Under the pieces are notes generated by a model. The model had not been told where the DNA came from. It worked only from the letters and a program-made list of their open reading frames with translations, and did not search any database. A program made the position numbers and the translations under genes. 43,612 nucleotides of DNA from DASYTH01 sp035762905 (GTDB lineage: Bacteria; Actinomycetota; Actinomycetes; Mycobacteriales; Pseudonocardiaceae): assembly GCF_035762905.1 (NCBI RefSeq), contig NZ_DASUCC010000012.1, forward strand, positions 1-43,612. The letters are read 5' to 3'. Below, piece after piece: positions 16,274 through 23,754 of this stretch. The stretch's first letter is position 1. Every line of letters begins with the position of its first letter.

Positions 16274-16521
16274 CGCTGGCCTGCCCGGAGCGCCTGGCCG
16301 CGCTGCTCGTACTCCTCGCGGTCGATCTCGCCGCGGGCGAGCCGCTCGTCGAGAATCCGCCGCGCACCGTCCTGCCCCGTGCCGTTGTGCCCCCAGTGGC
16401 GGACCAGCAGCACCGTCACGGTGATCAGCCCGCCCCAGAACACGACCATGGTCAGGATCATGAACAACGACCCGATCCAGCCATAGCCGTGGTGGTCCCA
16501 GTAGCCGTCCCAGCCAGGCAT
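16270..16521 (-). CDS. small membrane protein with SHOCT domain
   Basis: An 83-residue protein. It opens with an aromatic, glycine-rich stretch (MPGWDGYWDHHGYGW), followed by one transmembrane helix (about 17-41). The C-terminal SHOCT motif is ARRILDERLARGEIDREEYEQRGQAL. SHOCT is a short oligomerisation motif common in small actinobacterial membrane proteins. It is first in the transporter operon, and its stop overlaps the ATPase start by four bases. Its function is unknown; an accessory or regulatory role for the exporter is a guess from position. Confidence 0.85.
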   Translation of the reverse strand: MPGWDGYWDHHGYGWIGSLFMILTMVVFWGGLITVTVLLVRHWGHNGTGQDGARRILDERLARGEIDREEYEQRGQALRAGQR

Positions 16522-16604
16522 CGCACACCTCCGTCCATCGTCGGACACCACCCAGGCTCGTCCGGCCCGCGGCGTGGGGGAAGGGACGGAGGGACCGCCT
16601 GCGC

Positions 16605-16620
16605 GGAGTCCAAGGTCTCT
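16605..16620. promoter_or_regulatory. degenerate DosR-like element
   Basis: GGAGTCCAAGGTCTCT reads AGAGACCTTGGACTCC on the minus strand. It resembles the 6923-6938 box with two weakened GGG/CCC ends. It lies between the SHOCT gene (start 16521) and the membrane protein gene (start 16656). Confidence 0.4.
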
Positions 16621-16655
16621 CGTGTGAGCGCGGCGCCCGTGGTCAGGCTGGATAC

Positions 16656-17342
16656 ATGGATGAGGAACGGGAACAGCGCTGGGGCGCGGTGAGCGGGTTC
16701 GTCGCGCTGGCCGTGGCCGCGGTCGCGGTCGGGTTCGAGCGCAGCGTGCCGGACCCTGATCGGACACCGGCCGAGGTGCTGGACTTCTATATCCGCAACG
16801 GGAGCGAGCTTGTGGCGCAGAGCCTGTTGTTCGTGCTCAGCTCCGGGGTCCTTCTGTGGTTCCTGGGCAGCCTGCGCACGTTCCTGGCGCGGATGGAAGG
16901 GCGGCCGGCGCGGCTGTCCTCGATCGCCTACGCGGCCGGGATCGCCTGGATCGTGCTCAACCTGGCCGTGCAGGCACCGCAGATCGCGCTGGCGCGGACC
17001 GCGGACACCGGGCTGCCACCGCAGGTGGCGGTCGTGGTCAGCGATATCGGCCTGGGGCTGGCCACGATCGCCGACGTTCCGGTCGCGGTGCTGGTCACGG
17101 CCGTGGCCGTGCTGTCGTTGCGGGACAAGGTACTTCCCACGTGGTTGGGCTGGCTCTCGGCGCTGGTGGCGGTGGCGCACCTGGCCGCCTGGGTCGGCGT
17201 CGTCACCGACGCCGGGCCGCTTTCGCCTGGCGGCTGGGCGACGTTCGTGATCTATCCGGTGTTCGTCGGGTGGCTGATCGCCATCACCACGGTGATGTTC
17301 ACCCACACCGGCGGACCCGTTCGACAAGGAGGTGTGTCATGA
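16656..17342 (+). CDS. integral membrane protein, unrecognised family
   Basis: A 228-residue membrane protein with about six hydrophobic segments (near 12-27, 50-70, 90-110, 126-150, 155-178 and 187-212). It has an acidic first loop (SVPDPDRTPAEVLDFYIRNGSELVAQS). The pattern resembles DUF4386-like actinomycete membrane proteins, but I cannot name the family with confidence. Its stop overlaps the ATG of the LiaF-like gene, so the two are coupled, with the PLDc_N-like gene following. No catalytic motif is visible. Confidence 0.75.
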   Translation: MDEEREQRWGAVSGFVALAVAAVAVGFERSVPDPDRTPAEVLDFYIRNGSELVAQSLLFVLSSGVLLWFLGSLRTFLARMEGRPARLSSIAYAAGIAWIVLNLAVQAPQIALARTADTGLPPQVAVVVSDIGLGLATIADVPVAVLVTAVAVLSLRDKVLPTWLGWLSALVAVAHLAAWVGVVTDAGPLSPGGWATFVIYPVFVGWLIAITTVMFTHTGGPVRQGGVS

Positions 17343-17995
17343 GACCCGTTCGCTTGTGGATCGGGCTGGTTCTGCTCCTGCTGGGTGTCCTGGGGGTGCT
17401 CGACGCGACCGGAATGCTGGACGCCGGCACGGCGATCGAGCAATGGTGGCCGGTGGGCATCATCGGGCTGGGCCTGCTGGTCATGCTCACCACCCGGCAG
17501 ATCTCGTTCTGGCCCATTGTGATCACCGGGTTCGGCCTGATCCTGTTGGCCGACGCGCAGAACTGGGCGACCGGCAGCCTGCTCGGCCCGGCCGTGCTCA
17601 TCCTGATCGGCGGCGCGGTCCTGGCCGGCCTGGCCCGGCACCGCATCGCCGCGCCGGTGACCGAGCCGGTCGCGGTGTTCAGCGGCGCCCGTGCCGTGGA
17701 CCGTTCCGAGCATCTGACCCACTCCGACGTGACGGCGGTGTTCGGTGGCGCCACCCTTGACCTGCGTGAGGCCCACATCGATGAGGTGGCCTCGGTCGAC
17801 GCGTTCGCCCTGTTTGGCGGCGTCAAGATCCTGGTGCCCACCGGTTGGCGGATCGCGGTCGGCGGCCTGCCCATCTTCGGCGGCTACGACGACAAGACCA
17901 CCGGCAACGGCACCCTACCCCCGGACGCGCCTCTGCTCAAAGTCAACGCCACCGCCATCTTCGGCGGCGTCGAGGTCACCAACGATCCGAAATGA
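17339..17995 (+). CDS. LiaF-like membrane protein
   Basis: A 218-residue protein with four short hydrophobic segments in the first 105 residues. A beta-repeat domain follows with recurring FGG turns (VTAVFGGATLDL, DAFALFGGVKILVP, GLPIFGGYDD, ATAIFGGVEV). This repeat is characteristic of the C-terminal domain of LiaF/YvqF-type envelope-stress proteins, which in Firmicutes modulate a sensor kinase. Here no LiaRS-type partner is adjacent, unless the dormancy kinase plays that part, for which there is no evidence. The start is the ATG at 17339 with AAGGAGGTG upstream. A larger reading frame that includes it is a shadow of the preceding gene. Confidence 0.83.
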   Translation: MRPVRLWIGLVLLLLGVLGVLDATGMLDAGTAIEQWWPVGIIGLGLLVMLTTRQISFWPIVITGFGLILLADAQNWATGSLLGPAVLILIGGAVLAGLARHRIAAPVTEPVAVFSGARAVDRSEHLTHSDVTAVFGGATLDLREAHIDEVASVDAFALFGGVKILVPTGWRIAVGGLPIFGGYDDKTTGNGTLPPDAPLLKVNATAIFGGVEVTNDPK

Positions 17996-18006
17996 GGTGA
18001 ACGACA

Positions 18007-18240
18007 ATGCCACGCCGGCATTGGAAGGACCTGACCCCCGCCCAGCGGAAGGTCTTCATCGCGGCCAGCGCGGTGCAGATCGGGCTGGCCGCCGCGGCCT
18101 GGACCGACCTGGCCCGCCGCCCGCAGGAACGAGTGAACGGCCGCAAACCGCTGTGGGCCGCGGCGATCGCCGTCAACTTCGTCGGACCGATCGCCTACCT
18201 GCTGTGGGGCCGGGCGAAGACCAAGGCCCCTGCCCCGTGA
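18007..18240 (+). CDS. small membrane protein with PLDc_N-like domain
   Basis: A 77-residue protein with two hydrophobic helices (about 16-34 and 47-66) and a basic linker (RRPQERVNGRKPLWAAAIAVNFVGPIAYLLWGR). The NFVGPIAYLLWGR ending is the typical form of the phospholipase D nuclease N-terminal (PLDc_N) membrane motif found alone in many actinomycete proteins. It has no phosphodiesterase residues. GAGGTGA precedes the ATG. It is the last of three consecutive small membrane genes. Confidence 0.8.
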   Translation: MPRRHWKDLTPAQRKVFIAASAVQIGLAAAAWTDLARRPQERVNGRKPLWAAAIAVNFVGPIAYLLWGRAKTKAPAP

Positions 18241-18499
18241 GCCGACCGGAGAACCAGTCACCCGGTACGGCCGTGATGCTGCACCTGGCCAGGTTCGGCA
18301 CCGGTGCCGACGCGCCCTCGGCCAAACCGGCGGCCTGCCCGCGGGCGGTGTGCGCACGCCCTGGTCCATCACGGTGGCCCGCCAGGGCGCCACCACACCC
18401 GCGCTCACCATCGTCGCGTTCACCGGGGCCCACTACGCCGACGTGGAACGGTTCGCCGTTACCGCTCGTCCGCCCCACGATCTGAGCGGGACCGGGATC
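18241..18499. other. intergenic stretch with unassigned coding-like sequence
   Basis: Between the PLDc_N-like gene and the 3' end of the sigma factor gene there are 259 bases. A plus-strand frame from the GTG at 18350 reads VRTPWSITVARQG, ALTIVAFTGAHYADVERFAV, and looks protein-like. It has no good start and continues antisense through the sigma gene. Another frame begins VMLHLARFGTGAD. This may be a decayed gene with a frameshift; I do not recognise it. Confidence 0.3.
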
Positions 18500-19441
18500 T
18501 CAGCCCGCCCAGGCCGAGAGGCAGGGCCGGTGGTCGGGGTCGCGGAGCCGGTCGAGCGCGTGGAGTTGGAGTTGGCGCACCCGTTCTGGGCTGATCCGCA
18601 ACCGCTCGGCGGTCTCCCGCAGGGTGCTCGGCTGGCCGGTGCGCAGGCCGAAGCGCAGGGTGATGACCTGAGCCTCGCGCGGCGGCAGGGCGGCCACGGC
18701 CGCCTGAACATCGTCGATGAGGGCGTGGTGTTCGGCGACGTCCGGCGTCGAGGGCAGCTCGGCGTCCTCGATGAGCTCACCCAACGCCACCCCGGTGTCC
18801 TCGCCCACCGGGGTGTCCAAACTGACCACCGCGCGGCCGATCCGGCGCAGTTCGGCGACCCGCCCCGCGGTCTGGCCGGTCCGCTCGGCCAGTTCTTCGG
18901 CGGTCGGCTCCTGGGCCTGGTGCAGGGTCAGTTGGTGTTCGGCCGCGCGCACCTTGTTCAGTTCCTCCCACACGTGCATGGGCAGCCGGACGGTCCGGGA
19001 CTCCTCGGCGGCGCCGCGTTCGATCGCCTGGCGGATCCACCAGGTGGCGTAGGTGGAGAACTTGAATCCCTTGGTGTAGTCGAACTTCTCCACCGCGCGG
19101 ATCAGGCCCAGCGTGCCGCTCTGGATCGCGTCGAGCAGCGGCACGCCCCGGCGGTAGTGCTTGCGGGCCACCGCCACGACCAGTCGCAGGTTGGCCTTGA
19201 TCATGTGGTCCCTGGCCTGCCGGCCGTCCTCGGCCACGGCCCGCAACTCGTGCCGGCGGACCGCGGTCAGCTGGTGCGGTCCGCCCGCCGGTTCGCCGAG
19301 CACCTGCTCCGCGTAGAGCCCGGCCTCGATCCGCCGGCCCAGCTCGACTTCCTCGGCAGCGGTGAGCAGGGGAACCGAGCCGATCTCGTTCAGGTATCGC
19401 CGAACCAGATCGGGCTGGCCGTCGTCAGCACGGAGTTTCAT
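18500..19441 (-). CDS. sigma-70 family RNA polymerase sigma factor (SigB/HrdB-like)
   Basis: A 313-residue group 2-type sigma factor. Region 1.2 is DLVRRYLNEIGSVPLLTAAEEVELGRRIEAG. Region 2 is DHMIKANLRLVVAVARKHYRRGVPLLDAIQSGTLGLIRAVEKFDYTKGFKFSTYATWWIRQAIERG. Region 3 follows, then region 4 with LPPREAQVITLRFGL and a helix-turn-helix at LRETAERLRISPERVRQLQLHALDRL. It lacks the long region 1.1 of a housekeeping factor. The recognition helix differs from the usual VTRERIRQIE form. It lies 15 bases after the DUF1876 gene on the same strand, so it is probably induced from the same DosR-like promoter. Confidence 0.92.
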   Translation of the reverse strand: MKLRADDGQPDLVRRYLNEIGSVPLLTAAEEVELGRRIEAGLYAEQVLGEPAGGPHQLTAVRRHELRAVAEDGRQARDHMIKANLRLVVAVARKHYRRGVPLLDAIQSGTLGLIRAVEKFDYTKGFKFSTYATWWIRQAIERGAAEESRTVRLPMHVWEELNKVRAAEHQLTLHQAQEPTAEELAERTGQTAGRVAELRRIGRAVVSLDTPVGEDTGVALGELIEDAELPSTPDVAEHHALIDDVQAAVAALPPREAQVITLRFGLRTGQPSTLRETAERLRISPERVRQLQLHALDRLRDPDHRPCLSAWAG

Positions 19442-19456
19442 AGCCGCCGCCCGGTC

Positions 19457-19726
19457 CTAACCGGACAGCTGGACCGGTCGGTGGGTGATGGCCTCGATGT
19501 CCTGAACGGTCGCGTCCAGCAGTTGGTGCGCCAGGTCGGACAGTGCGCGGGCGACGGCCAGTTCGTCGCCGATCTCGGGCACGTTGGTGTCGGCCGGGTT
19601 GAGCCGGGCCAGGCCCGTGCCGACCAGCCTGGTGTCGTCCGGGTTGTGCAGCCGGGCGGTGGCCCGGGTGCGCTGCTCGTGCTCGTCGACGTAAATGTCC
19701 ACTCGCCACTGCTTGGCCGTGGTCAT
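19457..19726 (-). CDS. DUF1876 protein (Rv1738-like)
   Basis: An 89-residue DUF1876 protein. MTTAKQWRVDIYVDEHEQRTRATARLH, ADTNVPEIGDELAVARALSDLAHQLL and QDIEAITHRPVQL are typical of Rv1738 and Rv2632c. Rv1738 is one of the most hypoxia-induced mycobacterial genes, and its fold resembles ribosome hibernation factors. A role in translational shutdown is therefore plausible but not shown. AAGGAGG is correctly placed before the ATG at 19726. Two DosR-like elements lie 55-87 bases upstream, shared with the divergent V/A-ATPase operon. The sigma factor gene follows. Confidence 0.88.
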   Translation of the reverse strand: MTTAKQWRVDIYVDEHEQRTRATARLHNPDDTRLVGTGLARLNPADTNVPEIGDELAVARALSDLAHQLLDATVQDIEAITHRPVQLSG

Positions 19727-19780
19727 GATGTCCACCTCCTTCGGTCTCCAGCGTGCTGCCGGTGCGTTCGGCGGCCTAGC

Positions 19781-19813
19781 TTCGAACGTCCCTCGTGGCC
19801 GGGACCTAGGACC
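19781..19813. promoter_or_regulatory. paired DosR-like boxes between DUF1876 and the V/A-ATPase operon
   Basis: Two elements lie 8 bases apart. On the minus strand 19781-19792 reads GGGACGTTCGAA, facing DUF1876. On the plus strand 19801-19813 reads GGGACCTAGGACC, facing the first ATPase gene at 19850. The arrangement suggests divergent control of both units. Confidence 0.6.
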
Positions 19814-19849
19814 GCATCGGCCGGCGCCGGGGAGGGCGACGCTGGGGGT

Positions 19850-20293
19850 ATGGCCGTCCGAGATTTCCTGGACCGTTTCCGGCCGGCCGCCGCACCCGGT
19901 GCCGCGGCCGGTGGCGGCGTGCCGGCCGATCGCGCGGCCGACCTCGCCGCTGAGCTGGACCGGGTGCTGGCGCTGCTGGACGAGACCGAGGCGCACACCG
20001 AGTCCCTCCGCGAGCGGGCCCGGCAGGAGGCGGCGGACCGGCGCGGACGGGCCGCTGCCCGCGCCGACGCGATCGTCCAAGAAGCGGCGCGCCGGGCCGC
20101 CACGGTGCGGGCGGAGCTCGTGGCGGCCGCGGTAGAGGACGCCGACGCCGAGCAGACCCGCGCGGCGGCCGACGCCGAACGCGCGGCCCGGTCCCTGCGC
20201 CAGGCCGCCGAGCAGCGGATGTCCGGCTCGGTCGCCAGGGTGCTGGCCCGACTCGACGCGATCACGACGGAACTCGGGGGGAGGCCGGGATGA
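19850..20293 (+). CDS. V/A-type ATPase coiled-coil subunit (G/H type)
   Basis: A 147-residue, alanine- and arginine-rich coiled-coil protein. DRAADLAAELDRVLALLDETEAHTESLRERARQEAADRRGRAA and the long amphipathic helix after it match the peripheral-stalk subunit G/H of A/V-type ATPases, which pairs with subunit E. The N-terminal 35 residues are glycine- and alanine-rich and extra to the usual subunit of about 105 residues. It opens the nine-gene operon and overlaps subunit C by four bases. Sequence alone is low in information; the assignment rests on coiled-coil character and position. A larger open frame upstream is antisense to the sigma factor gene and is not real. Confidence 0.78.
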   Translation: MAVRDFLDRFRPAAAPGAAAGGGVPADRAADLAAELDRVLALLDETEAHTESLRERARQEAADRRGRAAARADAIVQEAARRAATVRAELVAAAVEDADAEQTRAAADAERAARSLRQAAEQRMSGSVARVLARLDAITTELGGRPG

Positions 20294-21210
20294 GCGCGCG
20301 GTGGGTGGCCGGCAACGTGCGGGCCCGGGCGCTGTCCAGCCGCCGGGTCGGCACCGATGGCGCCCGAGCGCTCGCCGCCGCCCCGTCGCTCGACGACGCG
20401 GTGCGGCAGCTGGCGGCCACCCCCTACGGCCGGGATGTGCATGCCGGCCAGACCCTGGCGCAGGCCCAGCACGCGGTCGGCGCCACCCTGCTGTGGCATC
20501 TGCGGGTGTTGGCCGGCTGGCAGCCCCGCGAGGGCGTCGAGAGCGTCCGGCTGCTCGCCGGCGGTTTCGAGATCACCAACTCCGACGAGCTGCTGCTCCG
20601 GCTGCGGGGCGGCAGCGCCGAGGAGCCCTACCAGCTCGGCCGGCTGGGCGTGGCCTGGCGCCGGCTGGTCTCGGCGGCGTCGCGGGCGGAGGTCCGAGAG
20701 ATTCTCGCCGCGTCCGCCTGGGGCGACCCCGGCGCCGACACACCGGCCGCGATCGAGCTTTGGATGCGGATGAGTTGGGCGGCACGAGTTTCCACCGCGA
20801 TCCCGGAGGCGGTCCGATGGGCGGCCGGGGCCGCCGCGCTCCGCGTGGCCCGGGAGGTGTTTCAGCTCGGCCGCCGGCTCGACGACCCCGCCGGCCGGCG
20901 GGTGGCGGCGCTGCTCGGCCCCGGCGCGCTCACCGCGGGCACGGTCGCCGACTTCCGGCGTGTGCTGGGGCCGGACGCGCGCTGGGCGTTGTCCGATGTG
21001 GACGCGGTGGATGACCTGTGGCGAGCCGAGGCGCGCTGGTGGCACCGGTTGGAAGCCGACGGGTTCGAGCTGTTGCACGGCAACCGGTTCGACGGCCAAC
21101 CGGTGGTCGGCACGGTCGCGGTGCTCGCCGCCGACGCCTGGCGGGTGCGGGCCGCGCTGCGGGTGGCGGCCGGCGGAGGCGCGGTGGGGGTGTTCGATGT
21201 CCTTGTCTGA
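20290..21210 (+). CDS. ntpC: V/A-type ATPase subunit C (d-like)
   Basis: A 306-residue helical protein corresponding to subunit C/d, which caps the rotor and connects the central stalk with the membrane ring. Recognisable pieces are the N-terminal VAGNVRARALSSRRVG, ATPYGRDV and the C-terminal DVDAVDDLWRAEARWWHRLEADGFELL. Family members are usually about 320-350 residues, so this one is slightly compact. The start overlaps the G/H gene by four bases, and the end overlaps subunit I by 14 bases. Placement between the stalk gene and subunit I differs from the Thermus order, where it follows E. Confidence 0.8.
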   Translation: MSARWVAGNVRARALSSRRVGTDGARALAAAPSLDDAVRQLAATPYGRDVHAGQTLAQAQHAVGATLLWHLRVLAGWQPREGVESVRLLAGGFEITNSDELLLRLRGGSAEEPYQLGRLGVAWRRLVSAASRAEVREILAASAWGDPGADTPAAIELWMRMSWAARVSTAIPEAVRWAAGAAALRVAREVFQLGRRLDDPAGRRVAALLGPGALTAGTVADFRRVLGPDARWALSDVDAVDDLWRAEARWWHRLEADGFELLHGNRFDGQPVVGTVAVLAADAWRVRAALRVAAGGGAVGVFDVLV

Positions 21211-22594
21211 GGCCGTTCGGCCGGTGCGGATGCGGCGGGTCGCCGTGGTGGCCCCGCAGGACGCCCTGCGGGACGTGCTGGTGGCCGTGGCGCGGGCCGG
21301 CGTGATCGAGCTGGAGGCGCCGGTCGATCCGGACGCGCCGCCGGGCGAGGCCGCCGAGCGGCTGCACCGCATGGGTGCGACCGCGGCGCCCGCGCTGTCG
21401 CGGGACGCACCGGATCTCGACGCGCTGGAGCGGGCCGGCCGGGCCGATCTGCTCGCCGGCGAGGCGCAGCTGGCCGAGCGGGCCAGGGCCGCGGTCCGCC
21501 GGGGGAGCGTGGCCGGGCTGGCCGGCTGGTGTCCGGCGGATTCGGTGCCGGAGGTGGCCGGCGTGCTCGCCCCGCTGGGTGCCGCGCTGGTGGCGGTGCC
21601 GGGCCCGCGCGGGGTCGACCCGCCCACGCTGCTGCCCTCGGCCGGCCGGCTGCACCGGTCGTTCGAGCCGCTGGTGGACACCTACGGCACGCCGGCCTAC
21701 CGGGACGTCGATCCGACCCTGCTGGCCGGGATCAGCTACGTGGTCATGTTCGGAATGATGTTCGGCGACCTGGGCCACGGGCTGCTGCTGGTGGCCGCCG
21801 CGCTGCTGGTGCGCACCGGCCGGCCGCGCCGGTTCGCGTCGTTGCGGCGGGTCTGGCCGTTCCTGGCCGGGGCCGGGCTGGCCGCGATGCTCTTCGGGCT
21901 GCTGTACGGGGAGTTCTTCGGCCCGACCGGGGTGCTGCCGGTGCTGTGGCTGTCCCCGCTGGACGAACCGGTGCGGCTGCTGCTGACCGCGGTGGCCTTC
22001 GGGGCGGTGCTGCTGGCCGGCTCCTACGCGGTGGGCACGGTGAACCGGTGGCGGGAAGGCGGGGCCCGGGCGGCGCTCTACGCCCCGTCCGGGATCGCCG
22101 GCTCGGCCCTGTTCCTCGGGGCCGGTCTGGTCGTCGCCGGGGTACTGCTGCCGGCGGCCGGGGTGCTCCTGGTGGGCGCGGTCCTGGCCGTGACTGGGCT
22201 GGTGCTGGCCGGTATCGGCCTGTTCACCGGATCCGGCGGGGGAGTGGCCGGCGGCGTGCAGACCGGCGTCGAGCTGTTCGACCTGGTGGTGCGGCTGGGT
22301 TCCAACGTGGTGTCCTTCGCCCGGCTGGCCGCGTTCGGCATGACCCATGCCGCGCTCGGGTCGCTGGTGTGGACCGCCGCGGTCGCCCTGACCGGCGGCG
22401 GCGCTCTGCTCGCGCTGGCCGGCGTCGTGGTGTTCGTGGCCGGCAACGCGCTGGCGTTCTCACTCGAGGCGCTGGTCGCCGGCGTGCAGGCGATGCGCCT
22501 GGAGTTCTACGAGCTGTTCTCCCGGGTGTTCGAGATTCAGGGGCGGCCGTTTCGTCCGTGGCGGCTGCCCGTCCAAAGTGAGGTGTCGTCATGA
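21197..22594 (+). CDS. ntpI: V/A-type ATPase subunit I (a subunit)
   Basis: A 465-residue membrane stator subunit forming the proton half-channels. The cytoplasmic N-terminal domain (1-165) is followed by about seven or eight transmembrane helices. Family motifs are present: ISYVVMFGMMFGDLGHGLLL, GLLYGEFFG, LGSNVVSFARLAAFGMTHAAL with the essential Arg, and MRLEFYELFSRVFEIQGRPFRPW at the C terminus. Typical members have about 600-660 residues, so the cytoplasmic arm is strongly shortened while the membrane part is complete. The ATG at 21197 is chosen because the domain starts at VRMRRVAVVAPQDAL. Its end overlaps the K gene by four bases. Confidence 0.92.
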   Translation: MSLSEAVRPVRMRRVAVVAPQDALRDVLVAVARAGVIELEAPVDPDAPPGEAAERLHRMGATAAPALSRDAPDLDALERAGRADLLAGEAQLAERARAAVRRGSVAGLAGWCPADSVPEVAGVLAPLGAALVAVPGPRGVDPPTLLPSAGRLHRSFEPLVDTYGTPAYRDVDPTLLAGISYVVMFGMMFGDLGHGLLLVAAALLVRTGRPRRFASLRRVWPFLAGAGLAAMLFGLLYGEFFGPTGVLPVLWLSPLDEPVRLLLTAVAFGAVLLAGSYAVGTVNRWREGGARAALYAPSGIAGSALFLGAGLVVAGVLLPAAGVLLVGAVLAVTGLVLAGIGLFTGSGGGVAGGVQTGVELFDLVVRLGSNVVSFARLAAFGMTHAALGSLVWTAAVALTGGGALLALAGVVVFVAGNALAFSLEALVAGVQAMRLEFYELFSRVFEIQGRPFRPWRLPVQSEVSS

Positions 22595-23013
22595 CTGCCT
22601 GGCTGATCGGTGTCCCGGTGCTCGCCGCCGTCACCGGTGGCGCGTACCTGTTGTTGCGCTACAACAGAAAGCTCGCCATCCGCGTGTTCCTCACGGTGGA
22701 CGCGCTGCTGCTGGTCGGTGCGCTGGTGGTGCTCGTGCTGGCGCTGACCGCGGATCCGGCCACCGCCGCCGGCGTGGCCGCCCAGCCGGCCTCGGCGTCC
22801 GGTAACTGGGCCGCCTCGCTGGGGGCGGCGATCTCGGTGGCCGGATCGTCGATCGGCGCGGGCATCGCGGTGGCCTACACCGGTGCCGCCGCTTTGGCCG
22901 CGATGAGTGAGCGGCCGGAGCTGTTCGGCCGGTCCATGGTGGTCGTCGGCCTGGCCGAGGGCATCGCCATCTACGGCCTGATCGTCGCGGTGATCCTGAT
23001 CGGGCAGACCTGA
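22591..23013 (+). CDS. ntpK: V/A-type ATPase subunit K (c-ring)
   Basis: A 140-residue membrane rotor subunit with four hydrophobic segments (about 3-22, 36-53, 74-100 and 113-138). The second hairpin is a normal c-subunit fold: GAAISVAGSSIGAGIAVAYTGAAALAAMSERPELFGRSMVVVGLAEGIAIYGLIVAVILIG. The ion-carrying carboxylate is Glu123. The first hairpin (GAYLLLRYNRKLAIRVFLTV) carries no carboxylate. The ring thus appears to have one site per four helices, as in several V-type rotors. No glutamine typical of sodium-binding sites is visible around Glu123, so proton coupling is favoured. That is an inference. Confidence 0.9.
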   Translation: MTAWLIGVPVLAAVTGGAYLLLRYNRKLAIRVFLTVDALLLVGALVVLVLALTADPATAAGVAAQPASASGNWAASLGAAISVAGSSIGAGIAVAYTGAAALAAMSERPELFGRSMVVVGLAEGIAIYGLIVAVILIGQT

Positions 23014-23014
23014 C

Positions 23015-23245
23015 ATGGGCACCATGGCCGCGATCGGCGCCGCGGACCGGATCCAGGGGTTCGCCCTGGCCGGCGTGCTCGTGCGCCCGGCCGGAGACGC
23101 CGCGGCCGTGTTGACCGCCTGGCGCGAACTGCCCGATGACGTCGAGGTGGTCGTGCTGACCGGTCCGGCCGCCGCGGCGCTCGGTGCGGCCGTGACTGAA
23201 CCGGCGGTACCCCTGGTGGCCGTCCTCCCCGAGGAGCAACCGTGA
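23015..23245 (+). CDS. V/A-type ATPase subunit F
   Basis: A 76-residue protein placed where the central-stalk subunit F is expected. It has a short Rossmann-like pattern: AADRIQGFALAGVLVRPAGD (compare GFRLAGV in the family), DVEVVVLTGPAAAAL, and a C-terminal VPLVAVLPEEQP strand. Members are usually about 100-105 residues, so this is a compact form lacking most of the C-terminal helix. The ATG follows the K stop by one base, and the end overlaps the E start by four bases. Confidence 0.85.
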   Translation: MGTMAAIGAADRIQGFALAGVLVRPAGDAAAVLTAWRELPDDVEVVVLTGPAAAALGAAVTEPAVPLVAVLPEEQP

Positions 23246-23754
23246 CCACTGTCGCCGAAGCGCTGCGGCCGGTGCGGGCCGAGCTCATCCGCCGGGCCGA
23301 GGCTGACGCCGCCGCAACGCTGGCCGAGGCCGACCGGGCCGCCGAGACCACGCTGGCCGAGGCCCAGGGCCGAGCCGAGGCGATCATGGCCGAAGCCCGG
23401 GCCCGGGGCGCGGCCGAGGGCCGGGCCGTGCGGGCAGCCGGACGGGCCAGGACCCGGCGGGCCGCCCGGGAAAGTCGGCTGCGCGGCCAGCGCAAGATCT
23501 ACGACGAACTGCTCCGCCGCGTCCTCGCCGCGCTGCCCGAGGTTCGGGCCACTCCCGGCTATCCGGGTCTGCGCGCGGAACTGGCCGCTCAAGCCCGGGC
23601 GACACTCGGGCCGCAGGCTCGCCTCAGCGAGCCGCCCGGCGGCGGAATCATCGCGCAGCTGGATGGCCGGCGGGTCGACTACAGCCTGGAAACCCTTGCC
23701 CGGCAAGCCGTTGACGCGCTGGCGGCGGAGCTGGAGGAGCTGTGGACACCGTGA
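23242..23754 (+). CDS. ntpE: V/A-type ATPase subunit E
   Basis: A 170-residue peripheral-stalk subunit. An N-terminal coiled coil (about 1-85, rich in Ala, Glu and Arg: LAEADRAAETTLAEAQGRAEAIMAEARARG) is followed by a globular domain ending GGGIIAQLDGRRVDYSLETLARQAVDALAAELEELW. That ending (GGxxxxxxDGrxxxdxsxexxl) is characteristic of E. The GTG at 23242 overlaps the F stop. Subunit A starts inside its last codons. Slightly shorter than the usual 190-200 residues. Confidence 0.9.
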   Translation: MTTVAEALRPVRAELIRRAEADAAATLAEADRAAETTLAEAQGRAEAIMAEARARGAAEGRAVRAAGRARTRRAARESRLRGQRKIYDELLRRVLAALPEVRATPGYPGLRAELAAQARATLGPQARLSEPPGGGIIAQLDGRRVDYSLETLARQAVDALAAELEELWTP

